Positions 10,893 to 22,326 of a stretch of DNA of 64,000 nucleotides are shown piece by piece. Position 1 is the stretch's first letter. Every line of letters starts with the position of its first letter. The position numbers and the translations under genes are program-made. Source of the stretch: Tetracentron sinense (Eukaryota > Streptophyta > Magnoliopsida > Trochodendrales > Trochodendraceae); NCBI GenBank assembly GCA_015143295.1, contig CM026551.1, positions 12,420,499 through 12,484,498 of the forward strand, written 5' to 3'. The notes under the pieces were generated by a model, which searched no databases, had not been told where the DNA came from, and saw only the letters and a list, made by a program, of their open reading frames with translations.

Positions 10893-11490
10893 CATCTTTC
10901 ACTTCACTCTCCTTAATTTTCAGATGATCTGGATCGTCCGCATTGTCTCCGGCAAAATGATCAATGATTTCCAAGTTCAGGTCGATACCCTTGAGGGGTT
11001 CTCGTCAATCCATCTTCTCCGGTCACCTTGTGTTTCGCTGTATTTCTCAGTCTCGAATTCCACACTACAATTTCACCATTAAATCAGAGCTCAAAACCAA
11101 GCAGTAATGGCGGAGAGAGGCGGAGACCGTGGAGGTTTCGGTCGCGGGTTCGGCGGCCGCGGTGATCGAGGTGATCGCGGACGCGGCAAGGAAGAACAAT
11201 GGGTTCCTGTAACAAAGCTTGGGCGTCTCATTAAGGAAGGAAGAATTCGAAGCTTGGAGCAGATCTACCTTCATTCGCTTCCCGTCAAAGAGCACCAGAT
11301 CATCGAAACCCTACTCGGATGGGTCATATTCCCGTCAATGATTGCATGTTTCTTCTTACAGGGATGGAAAAACAGAACAGTTGCAGAGCTCCAAAAACTA
11401 TGGGTCATATTCTCGGTAGCTATCTTCTTTCATTTAACTCTCCTTAATTTTCAGATGATCTGGACCATTCGCATTGTCTCTGATGAAATG
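10893..11490 (+). repeat. About 65-bp direct repeats flanking the RPS2 fragment
   Basis: CTCTCCTTAATTTTCAGATG followed by ATCTGGA(T/C)C.TTCGCATTGTCTC-like sequence occurs at about 10904-10955 and again at about 11435-11485. The paralogous block at 15060-15240 has the surrounding sequence without the RPS2 piece, which suggests that the 450-bp interior was inserted between duplicated borders. Confidence 0.65.
11107..11319 (+). pseudogene. 40S ribosomal protein S2 (uS5), 5' fragment
   Basis: The start is the ATG in a CAGTAATGGCGG context. The first about 70 codons give the typical eukaryotic S2 N-terminus: an RG-rich tail ([19 protein letters not shown]) followed by [37 protein letters not shown] and ETLLG. 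Intact S2 is about 270-285 residues and sits at the mRNA entry and decoding side of the 40S subunit. Here similarity stops after ETLLG (about 11319) and the open frame runs on to 11499 into unrelated sequence, so the S5 fold and C-terminal domain are missing. No splice donor is evident at the break. About 70 bp of 5' UTR-like sequence precede the ATG. It is a transposed gene fragment rather than a functional gene. Confidence 0.85.
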
Positions 11491-12460
11491 GACGGTTGAA
11501 ATTTTTCTGTACGATTTAGAAAAACCTTGGAACAAACTTAGCCATTCGGATTCGGATCTGGTCTTCCATTTTCAAAACCTCGAGGAAAACTTCCATTTTC
11601 AACCGTCCACTTGTCCTCCCAGACGTCTAAATGAGTCCACGGACACGCGACTCAGTCACTCTCTCTCTCTACTACCAGCCCCAGGTAGTTTTTTTCTTTT
11701 CTATTATCTCTCTCTCTCTCTCTTTTTCTCTGTATTGATTCTGCCTGATTTCAATTCTTTGCTGCCATGTCTCTGACTGCTGAACACAAGAACGAAGGTT
11801 CGTTGGAACTGTTATGTTTCCTGATGTTTCGGGAAGGTATGGACTTCCCATTCTTCAACAGCTTCATCCGTAAAATAATTCTAAGAACATCCCTGCAACA
11901 CTAGTTTGTCGGGTTTGATGTATTCTAATCCTGTCAAGAACAGAGCTGTGTTTCTGGTGTCAGCCAGAATCGGCTACAAGAGCTGATGATAATGGTGAGG
12001 AAGGAGGAGATGCTGCTTCGCTCATTAGTAGTAGTGAGTGGAGCGAGACTATGCCGAATCTGATAACCACCCTTTCACCTTCTCCAAAATCAACAAGAGG
12101 GGGCTATGCTATCCGCGGTTGGGAGCTTGGTAAGAACTCTCACTTTGTGTTTTTGTTGCATGAAGCTATGAACAATAATAAATATACAAAGTTCATCATT
12201 CAATTTCAAAGAGAGATAAAATTGCTCAACATACGTCTCTTTAAGAGAGCTTAGTGTAGGATTCAATCACCACCTCTTTCGTATCATCGAACTTAGCTGC
12301 TACCGAGATTGAGCTCTTTATGTGGAAATATAAGCTCAGTCGTAGATGCCTTTCTTTGAGTTTCAGTGAAGTGAATTTTCTGAGTACATGTTCTCATTGT
12401 TCTAGCTTTGGATTTGCTGAGCTTCTTTACTAGTGCCTTTGAAAAATGCCGAGGAATTTC
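11490..12460 (+). other. Unrecognised gene-like 5' block, first copy
   Basis: Contains a CT-microsatellite leader (about 11704-11728), an ATG at 11767, and a coding-like acidic/serine-rich stretch at about 11977-12129 (DDNGEEGGDAASLISSSEWS, later STRGGYAIRGWELG) ending at a GGTAAGAA splice-donor-like site. Upstream frames contain stops, so no full exon chain can be built. A paralogous, more deleted version lies at 15190-16000. I do not recognise the protein. It could be the 5' part of a gene that lay next to the HSP70-17 fragment before amplification. Confidence 0.4.
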
Positions 12461-14450
12461 TTTTTCAGAACATATATGTTGTATTTTTCTTCCTTTATTT
12501 TCTGATTCAGATATACCTCAAAATGTGTTACAAAGGCTTCCTTTATTTTCTGATTTAGATATACCTCAGAATGTGCTACAAAGGCTAATTTTTATAGGTG
12601 AAATTTTTTACCAATGGTGACTATTTAATGCCAGACTGATGAGCTTACAGCAAGGCCGACAGCTTCTGAACATGCTCATGGATATCTTGGCAAGCTGCAA
12701 CAAGTATTTGAGATAGTAAATAGTAGCACTCCTTGATAACCACGAGTTGTCATTATTGATAAACTCCCTTATTGAGCTTGGATAGGCTACCATGGTTTAC
12801 AGTTGTAGATGTTCAATGTCTGAGTGACATTTAATGTGAGTTTCTAGTTATTGAATCTTACATGGCTAGAAATTGATAAAAGCAGAAGATACACATTTCA
12901 AAATTTGGAATGCAAAAGGCTAGGTTTATTTCCTGGATATCAATCTCATATGTTTCACACCACAGATAGGGTGGCTGGAATCCCTTTTAACAATAGAGGT
13001 AACTCAGAGTACAATATGAAAAGATTCTTTTATGATATTATGACTGCGTTAAGGAAAAAAAAAATTATGGAAGGGACTAGGGAGATCTCCAAGCTAGATC
13101 ATTATTCTAGATTTTTTTTTCCAGAAATTGTGCTTCAATTTTCATTATGGTTGTTAACAATTAACTTCATTTTCTTCCATTTGCTTCATGGAAACTTCTG
13201 TTTCTGGTCCTTGTATTCTTTGTTTTTCCTTGTTTTTTTCTATTCTTTCCATCTGGGATCTCCTCATCTTGCCAAGTTCTTAAACAATTGACCAGCTAAA
13301 AATTGTGGACCATTAACTTCTTCAGGGCAATGTATTGGGCCTGCACTACTTCCTTGGCATTCCAACAAGTCCACATCTTCAAAATCAGAACTTCACTTCA
13401 AATTGTAGGAGGGTCGTGATTTTCAACAAACCATCTCGTGATTTGGTAGAACTTATGATAGTGCATATTTATTCAACTTGAAAGTGTTGCAGAGTATAGA
13501 TAGAGTGCTTGCACCACTGCAAAAGTAAGCCTATGTGGCAGCTCAAATGGGATAAAAAATATAGGATTGGTACTTGTCTTTAGTAAACTAGCTAATGCTC
13601 ATGGTTTGCATACTTTTCACAGAATATATCCTTTAATATATTTCACCTTTTGGTTGCAACAAAACCAAATTCTTAAAAGTTTGAAGACATGGCCTCGTTT
13701 TAGTTTGTACCACACACGAATTATGATATGGTAACTTTTTGTGCATTTGTTTTGTTGTTTACACAGATGTGCACATTTATGCCCATCACATGAGCACTTA
13801 AACTTAATATTTTGCGAGAATCAAGGGGCGTCTTTATTACTTAATCATCCATCCCAACTAGGGAATTGCTAGTTGTTCATTTGTAAAAGGACCATCCTTG
13901 GACTACAATTTTACTAGTGAAATAGTTAATACTTCTTGCTGTGTGTATAAGTTGCTAATAAGTTTATGATAACCATTGCTTAGAAAAACTGGCTGCCAAT
14001 TATTGTCCATGTTAATAAAATTACTTCTTCATCATATCATTTGCAGAAGGGTTTTAGTAGGTTATTTTCATTTGCAAAAGGGCTTTGATAGGTTATTTTC
14101 CTGCAACATTGTGTATCAACTCTTAAGTTTGCTACCTTGTTTGGGTTAGGTTTGTAGATAATAGCACTATTGATTTGACATTTCCTTTTTGAGCATTTAC
14201 AGATTGTAATTGGTTGGGAGAACAAATCGTGGCTTCCCAAAACTAGAATAGATGAGGTGCACTATCAACTTGTCATCTAATTGGTCTTCTTTATATTTTT
14301 GTCTTGAATATGTTGAAATTTTCACGATTTGGGGTTTGATACTTTATGACAGAAAAGTTCAAAATTAAAATCCTACATACAAATTGGATTTTTTTATGTT
14401 CTAAGTGATGCTGACAAGGTCAATGATTGGTTGGAGGCTGAGCAGGAAAA
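12400..14450 (+). pseudogene. HSP70-17-like pseudogene remnant, copy F
   Basis: Three exon remnants of the same HSP70-17 gene are readable: 12635-12703 (DELTARPTASEHAHGYLGKL), about 14213-14261 (WENKSWLPKTR) and about 14397-14450 (VLSDADKVNDWLE, whose acceptor reads ATG instead of CAG). The intervening intron (12716-14212) is collinear with copies A-D. A 48-bp stretch around 12490-12590 is duplicated in tandem (TTCCTTTATTTTCTGATT-type). All exons before DELTARP are missing. The LINE tail seen in copies A-C is absent here, so this copy carries the empty site. Confidence 0.75.
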
Positions 14451-14451
14451 G

Positions 14452-15060
14452 TATTTGATCTTTTGTCTTTATAGTAACTAAATGTTAAATCAATCCAGTT
14501 TTATTCAAATTCTATACCCATTGTGTTGCTTGTATAGCATGAGTGTTCTTTTTGAACCTAAAGTTGTTCAAAAGCTTTCTTTAGGTATAAACTTGCATGC
14601 TAGAATATCACCTATAATAATCTATACCAGAAGATCGTTTCTGGGGAAGAATATCATTCTTTTGAGAGCTTCTTGTTTTGAGGTGAATATTGAGGACTCT
14701 TGGTCTTGGAGTGGGGCAGTGTGTTGGGAGTGCGAGGTCTTTGGTCTTGGAGTTGGTCAATGTGTTTGGAGTGCGAGGTAGGATCTAGACTCTTCGGATT
14801 AGTGATTCAAGTGCACATGGTGGATATTTGGTAGTGAAAAGAATGAAGGTACAGAGTTAGATTTATGTCATGAAGGCAATTGTCTCTTTATGCTTCTTTT
14901 TAAGTTCTAGGTTTTCAAGCTTTTTACAAAATGAGGAAGGGTTACGAGACAATGAATGAGCAAGGTTTGTGTTTTTTTAACTTCATTTCGAGTTTTCTTT
15001 GATTTTTCTAGTTCCAGTTTTGGAAATTTCCTTACATTATGTGTTTTTGCTTTTCTGTTT
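14452..15060. other. Unassigned stretch
   Basis: The first about 130 bp resemble the intron downstream of the last exon in copy D (37160-37280). From about 14640 the sequence includes a 60-bp imperfect tandem pair (TCTTGGTCTTGGAGT at about 14698 and TTTGGTCTTGGAGTT at about 14739). No family recognised in any frame. Confidence 0.5.
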
Positions 15061-15780
15061 CTATTAAAATTCTCCAAAAAATGAGAACAGTCTCAGTAGA
15101 AACAGAGGGCTTTCTAGGGTTCTTAGCATGATTTGGGATATTGTTCATCATTTCCTGTTGAGATCAGGATCTGGTAATCTGGATCGTTTATTCCGTTAGG
15201 TTGGTTTCTCTGATCCGGTCTTCCATTTTCAACCCTTGAGGAGAAGCTCCATTTTCAACTGTCCACTTGTCCTACCCGATGTCTAAATGAGTCCACGGAT
15301 ACGCGACTCAGTCACTCTCTCTCTACTACCAACCCCAGGTAGTTTTTTTTTCTATACCTCTCTTTAGTATTTTTTCTTTGTATTGATTCTGCATAATTTC
15401 GATTCGTCTGCAAAACAATGCTAAGAACATCTCCTGTAACACTAGTTTGTTGGGTTTGATCACCTTCTCCAACATCAACAAGGGGGCTATGCAATCCGTG
15501 GTGGGAGCTTGGTAAGAACTCTCATTTTGTGTTTTGTTGCATGATGAAGCTAAGAATAAAAATGAAAATGTCATCTTTCAATTTCAAAGAGATGGTATTA
15601 TGTTGCTCAACTATTCAACTATGTAAGAGAGCTACTATGTGTAGGATTCAGTCACAATCTCTCTCATATCATCGACTGTAGCTACTATGATCGAGCTCTT
15701 TATGTGAAAATATAAGTTCAGTCGTAGAGGCCTTTCTTTGAGTTTCTGTAAATTTTCTGTGTGTAAACAATAGTTGAGAT
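15060..15780 (+). other. Unrecognised gene-like 5' block, second copy
   Basis: Paralogous to 10760-10920 joined to 11540-12380 but without the RPS2 piece and with internal deletions. The CT-rich leader, the AGAACATCTCCTGTAACACT segment and the GGGGGCTATGCAATCCGTGG...GGTAAGAAC donor region are conserved. The coding-like stretch is shortened. It leads directly into intron sequence upstream of HSP70-17 copy B. Confidence 0.45.
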
Positions 15781-15786
15781 TCGAAA

Positions 15787-15941
15787 GATGCCTCTTGCTT
15801 CAATGGTGTGGGGTGTGGCCTCTCTCAATAGAGAGGTCTTGGGATCCCTTCCCCCCGGATGATGAGTAGCAAGAGCTCCAATCCCCAATGCTATCCATTG
15901 TTACTAACCGTAGGTAAATGATATCGGCCGCCAAAAAAAGG
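15787..15941 (+). mobile_element. SINE-like insertion
   Basis: About 150 bp absent from the paralogous position near 12385. It has a tRNA-promoter-like layout: GGTGTGGCCTCTCTCAATAG (box A-like), then GGTCTTGGGATCCCTTCC (box B-like), and it ends in a short A-run after GATATCGGCCGCC. No clear target duplication could be read. Could also be an unrelated filler segment. Confidence 0.45.
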
Positions 15942-16049
15942 TGGTCTCTTTGTTCTAGCTTTGGATTTGCTTCGTCAATATTGAGCTTACTATTGCCTTT
16001 TTCTTATTTACAGTCATCTGGAAATCTATTCAAGCATAAGGGTTGAATG

Positions 16050-16230
16050 AATGGTGCCTGTCAGGGGTGGAGCTAGGATATTATCGAAGGGGGACTCGCA
16101 AATAGTTGATTGAAATTATTAGTAATTGTTGATGAATTTGTGAAAAATGAATTAAGTGTGTACGGATTATTGGTTAAGTAGTGAACATATCACTGGTGTC
16201 GTTACTTAAGATACCTTGCATATTGAACAT
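16050..16230. other. DNA-transposon-like remnant
   Basis: Begins CAGGGGTGGAGCTAGGATAT, a motif resembling the CAGGGGCGGAGC(T/C)AGG ends seen on plant hAT-like and related MITEs (pattern recall). No matching opposite end was identified. Confidence 0.3.
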
Positions 16231-16580
16231 GAAAAATGCCAAGGAATTTTTGGTTTAAGAACGTGTTGTATTTTGCTTCCTTGATATTGCGATTTAGATT
16301 TTCCTCAGATAAGGTAAAATACATTTGTTCCAATTACTTGTTTTCCGTCAATTGTCTTTAGAAATGTGATTTTGTCCTATAGTTGGCTTTGGTATAATTT
16401 GCTTATTATAGATTTCTATTTTCCTCCAGGAGCACTATAACTTGTGAGAAGTTTGAGGTACTCTGTGGAGACCTTTTTGAGATATCTCTTATCCCTCTTA
16501 AAGAAGTGCTCAAGCATTCCGGTTTGAAGGTTGATGAGGTAGAACTGATAGGCTATGCCACTAGCGTGCCAAAGTTACAG

Positions 16581-18727
16581 GTCAATACCTACATTCTCTT
16601 ACTACATTATGGGACATAAACTACATTCTTTCATTTTTCGAAGGCATCTAAGCAATAATCATTTCTCACTTGGCTCATTCACTCAATTCTCTGAAAGAGA
16701 ATCAGACATGGAACCAGATAGTACTTCTCCAGAATTCACATGTTTCTTATTTAAATTTTTTTATATTATACACTGTGATTACTGATAAAAATAATAATTT
16801 GAATATTGAACTATTGTTGTAAGAATCAGTTTTCCCTCGTTCCACTTCAACTCTTCCTGGCTCCTGCTTTGGGTATTTTTGAAAAGTAACAATACTGCAC
16901 CACATTAGTACTTGATTTAATGCTATGCACAATTCTCAAGGATATTCAGGGTACCAATATGTATACTGTTGGACATGCAGTTGGGTCGGCTCCTACAGGT
17001 GTCTTCATTTGTGGCTTGATAAAACATCTTTGTCGTATTTGTAACAAGAAGCACTGCATGTTGGTGTTTAATGATTTTAGTCATTAGGGGATTTCCTTTT
17101 ATACATAATTAGTGGTCCATAAAAGGAAAATTGAAGAATGTATTGTATTATAAGACAAGATTTCAGTACAAGTAGCCTACTTGAAGCAGCGTTTTAAGCT
17201 GCATTCTCCAACTTTACCTTGAGGTCATGCACAATGTACTCCAATGAACTCTGTCATGGTTTTATCTCAAACCACTTGCTTCTTGTTGAGTGTAAAAGTG
17301 CATGTACGGGTTACATGAGGCCAGAATTTAATCAGCTGATATAAAAGATTTCTATACCTTTTGTGTGGTTCTAAATATCAATAACGACATGCAGGTTTCT
17401 CAATACAATACAATGCCTATACATTATAAAGGTTACACATTTAGAATGACAATTAATAAAAAATAGTTTTGATCTATACACATATCAATTAACCGAGGGA
17501 CTATGCACATGGATTCATTGATGCGGTTTTATGTGCCCTTTGCATAGGGTTCTGTATCAGCTTTATGTTCTTGCTGATGCTGTGTCACCTATACCTTCCC
17601 CCCACTTCATCCGTTCTCTCCTACACATGACATTACTGCGAGCACTAGGAAACATCCAAATCTGATTCTTATTGCTGGTATTGGTATTGGCATTCTTGGC
17701 GATATCATTATATGTGTTAATCATTTTCATGCACATCTGGTCCAGGAAAGAAAAATGCATCTCTCAAAGAAAGTGGTACGTATTTCAGATGCAATTTCAG
17801 ACATATTTTATGATGTCAAAATATTAGTATGCATTCTTTATGTTTGACAGATATATTTTGACCCTCAAAATTATTTCTTTTGTTAGATCAAGATACTTAA
17901 AAACTTTTGATCACTTTTTCCATCCATCTCATTTTTGGACATCTCCTTGTCCTTTTTAGAGCCTTCGACCTTTTTATCATAAACAATTTATCAAATAGAG
18001 CCAGAATGCACACCAACCTTTGCTGAGGAAAGTGATGACACCTTCTTCAGATTTCAGTGGTGAAAGCTACATCACCATGAAAACCAAATTGGATTCAATA
18101 TTGATGTCCTTTATTTATTATTGAATCAAAGAACCTTAGTTAACCAAAGCTTCGTTCATTGCATCAAATATTTGAAAAAGAGAGAGAAAACAACATAGAA
18201 TTTTAAGACCTCCTTTTACTATCCATTTTGTTTCATAATCTCCTCATTCTTTATTTTTCTTCCATCAATTTCTTTGAACTGGTAAAGCTGTATCTAACCC
18301 AAGTTTGGTTTTCAAGTGATACTATATATTTTCAAGTGATATTATATGACCGTTGTAGACACCTCATTTAGGATTTCTGGGATCCTTTTAGTCCACATCG
18401 ACCAACAACGTGAAATCCTTCACCATTATAAAAGTCCTGTACACTCCATTCTCAATTCAACTTGGAACCTATGGAGCTTTGAGACCTTGGCCACTTTGCA
18501 ACTTTGGAAGACTTTGCATACTTTTGTATCCACCACACTTGCGAAAATCCTAGTTTTAGCCTCGGTATGAATCAAAATAACAGTATCGAATGCCATATCG
18601 GTAAGTCCAAAACAGGAGGGGTGCGGAAACCCTATTTCTAGACTTTGCACACTTTTGTATCCACCACACTTTACAAAGATTTTGAAGTTTGTCTTTACTT
18701 ACGAGAGTGCAGATCTATTACTAGCAG
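16581..18727. other. Long intron-like stretch of copy B
   Basis: Lies between two HSP70-17 exons that are not adjacent in the family protein, so at least one exon is missing. It holds the receptor-kinase-like fragment at 17560-17775 and, at 18345-18620, a promoter-like segment (AGTCCACATCGACC, then CATTATAAAAG) followed by a TIR-like end (GTATCGAATGCCATATCGGT). Copies D, C and E contain the same stretch at 29820-32095, 49049-51264 and 62692-64000. Confidence 0.6.
17560..17775 (+). pseudogene. Receptor-like kinase transmembrane-segment fragment (possible)
   Basis: One frame reads ASTRKHPNLILIAGIGIGIL and, after a one-base shift, ISLYVLIIFMHIWSRKEKC. This pattern of a short polar stretch, a hydrophobic helix and then a basic stop-transfer resembles the extracellular border and membrane span of plant ALE2-type receptor-like kinases (family knowledge by recall). 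No kinase domain follows. The frame is broken and the piece recurs at 30810-31012, 50010-50197 and 63600-63770 with further damage. It could instead be chance similarity in non-coding DNA. Confidence 0.35.
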
Positions 18728-20530
18728 GGGTATCTTCTGAGAAGTTTGCCCAGTTGGCAATGCCTGGTTTGACAGATGCTAGTGAGAAGTAAGAGATTAG
18801 CAACTTCTTGAATTATGCATAGATCTGAATTCTGCTTTAAAGCATTCAAGCAGTGGTAATTCGTTCTTCTGTGCGGAACTGCAAAATCTAACTAGGTAAA
18901 CTTTAATTATGAAGTTCTCTTATATGCTCTCTTTTCTAGGTATTCATCTCGAAATCTCACTTCACCCATCAAGGCAAATCTGCATTTCTTTCTTAGCAGA
19001 AGTGGAATACTTTCTTTGGATCGAGCAGATGTTGTTATAGAAGTAGCGGAATGGGTAGAAGTTCCTAAAAAGAATCTGACTGTGGATAACTTAACTTTTG
19101 TTATTCCTAACTCTACCTAAAAAGAATCTGACTCTGGATAATTTAACTTTTGTTATTCCTAACATATCAGTTGAAGCTGCCCAGGGAACAATTCAGAAGG
19201 AAATTGAGAAGGAAACAAAGACTACTTGCCCGTTGATGATGGGATTAGTAATGCATCTTACTTCAATGTAGAAAAGCAAAGTAGCATGGATCCTGGTACA
19301 GAAGAAATTGAAGAAGTGGACATTTAGAGTTCCACTAAAGGTGCAAGCTGGCTAAATGTTCTAAAACTTATTCTAATATTAATCACGGTTATTCCAATTA
19401 AAAACATTAATCAGGGTTATAAAATTGCTTTAGTTAACTTAAAACAGTTTTGAATGCAAACATTTCTTATTATTTTTCATCATTACACTTTCTCGTTTGG
19501 CAATTATAGGTAGTTGAGAAAATGGATGGACCTGAATGTCTCTTTCAAAAAAATCTCTTTCTGAAGCTAAACTTGGATTAGAGGCACTGGACAAAAAGGA
19601 TGCAGAGCAAAGAAGAACTGATGAACTAAAAAATAACCTGGAAGGATACATATATGCTAATAAAGAAAATGTTTGAAGTCATTTCATAAATACAAAACTG
19701 CTATTTAATTAAAAAAAAAGGATGGTTTTTCCTGTCAACCATTATTCTTTCTTCTTGATGACCCAGTTTGATGATTGTGGATTTTATTAAGTTATGCTTC
19801 TCATTTTATTCTAGGATTGATCATATAAAGGTCTCATTCTTTCCTCATAGTTTTTTTTGGTAGATTGATTAAGCGCACACACACACACATATAAAGGTGA
19901 GTCTGATATGAAAGTTCCACTGGATGTTTTAACTCTCTATGGGGGGGCCTTCATTAATTATTCTGTATGTTCTGTTCATTATTCCTTTTGATTATTTCCT
20001 CGTTTAGGTTTTCAAGGTTTCCATCGAGTTATTTTATCTTTTTGGGGATTTGGAGGAATATTTTCTTATTTCCTACTTTACTGACCTGTTTATCTTGAGT
20101 TTTTTCTTTTATTTGTTGGCTTTGTGTTCCTCACACCAGGTTGAATCATCTAAGGAGATTGGGAAATTTTTTACCGGGCAGGAATGCCAATCCTTTATTG
20201 AGTAGCTTGACGAGGTTGGCCTTCATGTCTGCCTCCCAGGGCTTATTCATCTTCCTCTCACTTAAATTCGAATCTGTTGTTATGAAATGTATCAGGTGCA
20301 AGATTGGTTGTATACTGATGGCGAAGATGCTTCTGCGACCGAGTTTCAAGAATGCCGACCCAATATTTTTCAGGTCGGTTCTTAAGTTAATGTGTTACAA
20401 ATGCTAATTTTTTTAGGTGAGAAAATTTGTACCAATGATGACTTATGTAATGCTAGACTTACAACAAGGCCGGCAGCATCTGAAGATGCTTGTGGATATC
20501 TTGGCAAGCTGCAACAGGTATTTGAAATAG

Positions 20531-20661
20531 TTGTCATTATTGACAAATTGCTGGTCAAGTATCTTAGCTTGACTTTTTTGGGTTTTCTCTGGGCGATGTT
20601 TCTTCCATCGTTTGTATATTCTTTTTAATAAAATTTTCTTTTATTCTATCAAAAAAATAAA
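20531..20661 (+). mobile_element. 5'-truncated LINE tail in copy B intron
   Basis: Same insert as at 4073-4201. The 22-bp 5' junction patch (20531-20552) repeats 20693-20714 exactly, followed by GGTCAAG... and an A-rich end before AGTGAATAGTAG. Confidence 0.8.
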
Positions 20662-22326
20662 GTGAATAGTAGCACTCTGTGATAACCAAGAGTTGTCATT
20701 ATTGACAAATTGCTTTATTGAGCGTGTATTGGCTACCATGGTTTACAGTTGTAGATGTTCGATGACTGCATGACATTTAATGTGAGTTTCTAGTTATTAA
20801 ATCTGAGATGGCTAGAAATTGATAAAAGCAGAAGATACACAATTGAAAACTTGGAATGCAAAAGGCTATGGTTATTTCTTGGATATCAAACTTATATGAA
20901 TCACACAGCAAATAGGGTGGCTGGAATCCCTTCTCTTTCTAGCCAGGGGTCTTCAAGCTTGATCTATTATATTCTAGGGATGTTTAAAAAAAAAAAGTTG
21001 TACTTCAATTGTCATTTTGGTTCTTAACAATTAATTGTTCTTTTTTCCCTTTGCTTCAAGGAAACATCTGTTTCTGGTCCTTGTATTCTTTGTTTTTCCT
21101 ATTTTTTTTTCTTTGTTCTTCTCATCCGGGGTCTCCTGATCTTGCTAAGTTCTTGAACATTGACCAGCTAGGAATTGTGGACTATTATCTTCTTTAGGGC
21201 AATGTATTGGGCCTGCAGTAATTCCTTGGTATTCTAACAAGTCCATATCTTCAAAATCAGAACTTCACTTCAAATTGTAGGAGGATAGGGGCTTTCAATA
21301 AAGCATCTCGTGATTTAGTAGAACTTATGATAGTGCATATTTATTCAACTTGAAAATGTTGCAGAGTACAGATAGAGTGCTCGCACCACTGCAAAAGTAA
21401 GCCTATGTGGCAGCTCAAATGGGATGAAGTAAACTAACAGAATTGCTACTTGTCTTTAGTAAATTACCTAATGTACATGGTTTGCAAACTTTTCACAGAA
21501 TATATCTTTTAATATATTTCTCATTTTGGTTGCAACAAAACAAAATTCTTAAAAGTTAGCAGTCATGTCCCCGTTTTAGTATGTACCATACCAAATATGA
21601 TAAGGTAATTTTTCATGCATTTTTTTTTGCCGTTAACACAGATGTAAACATTTATGCTGGTCACATGAGCACTTAAATTTATTTTTTTTTGCGAGAATCA
21701 AGGGGATCTTTATTGCTTAATCGTCCATCCCAAACAGGGAGTTGCTAGTTGTTCATTTGTAAAAGGACCATCCTTCAACTACAATTTTACTAGTGAAATA
21801 GTTAAAACTTCTTGGTGTGCATATAAGTTGTTGATAAGTGTATGATATCCATTGCATAGAAAAACCGGCTTCCAATTATTGCCTATTTTAATAAAATTAT
21901 TTCTTCATCATATCATTTGCGAAAGTTTTTTAGTAGGTTATTTTCATTAGTAGAAGGGCTTTATTAGGTTAGTTTCCTGCAACATTGTGTATCAACTATT
22001 AAGTTTGGTACATTGCTTGGGTTAGGTTTATAGATAATAGCACTATTGATTTGACATTTCCTTTTTGAGCATTTGCAGGTTATAAGTGGTTGGGAGAAGA
22101 ACAAATCGTGGCTTCCCAAAACTAGAATAGATACATCTTTTCATCTAATTGGTCTTCTTTATATTTTTGTCTGCAATATGTTGAAATTATATTGATTTGG
22201 GGTTTGAGACTTTATAACAGAAAAATTCAAAATTAAAATCCTGCATTGAAATTTAATTTTTCAGGTTCTAAGTGATGCTGACAAGGTCAAGGATTGGTTG
22301 GAGGATAAGGAGGCTGAGCATAAAAA

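Larger units (their letters stand above)
16430..22326 (+). pseudogene. HSP70-17/HYOU1-like pseudogene, copy B
   Basis: The most complete copy. Exons: 16430-16580 (STITCEKFEVLCGD, KEVLKHSGLKVDEVELIG; open and with good AG/GT borders), about 18728-18788 (SEKFAQLAMPGLTDASEK), 18940-19340 (YSSRNLTSPIKANLHF, SRSGILSLDRAD, later RVPLK), 19510-19670, 20140-20214, 20296-20373 (VQDWLYTDGEDASATEFQE), 20457-20517 (TTRPAASEDACGYLGKLQQ), 22079-22130 (ISGWEKNKSWLPKTRID), 22265-22326 (VLSDADKVKDWLEDKEAEHK). The family's N-terminal ATPase part and the exons between VPKLQ and FAQ are absent. It shares with copy A the 52-bp duplication, the frameshift, the TAG, the 23-bp deletion and the 9-bp deletion. Intact family members are about 850-900 residues and ER-lumenal. 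Confidence 0.85.

Noticed and set aside
11474-11776. 100-codon frame overlapping the CT-rich leader
   Set aside because: Its second half is translated CT microsatellite and T-rich DNA; no conservation with the paralogous block.
12851-13291. 146-codon plus-strand frame in copy F
   Set aside because: It lies in intron sequence collinear with other copies, where the frame is broken; hydrophobic residues come from T-rich DNA.
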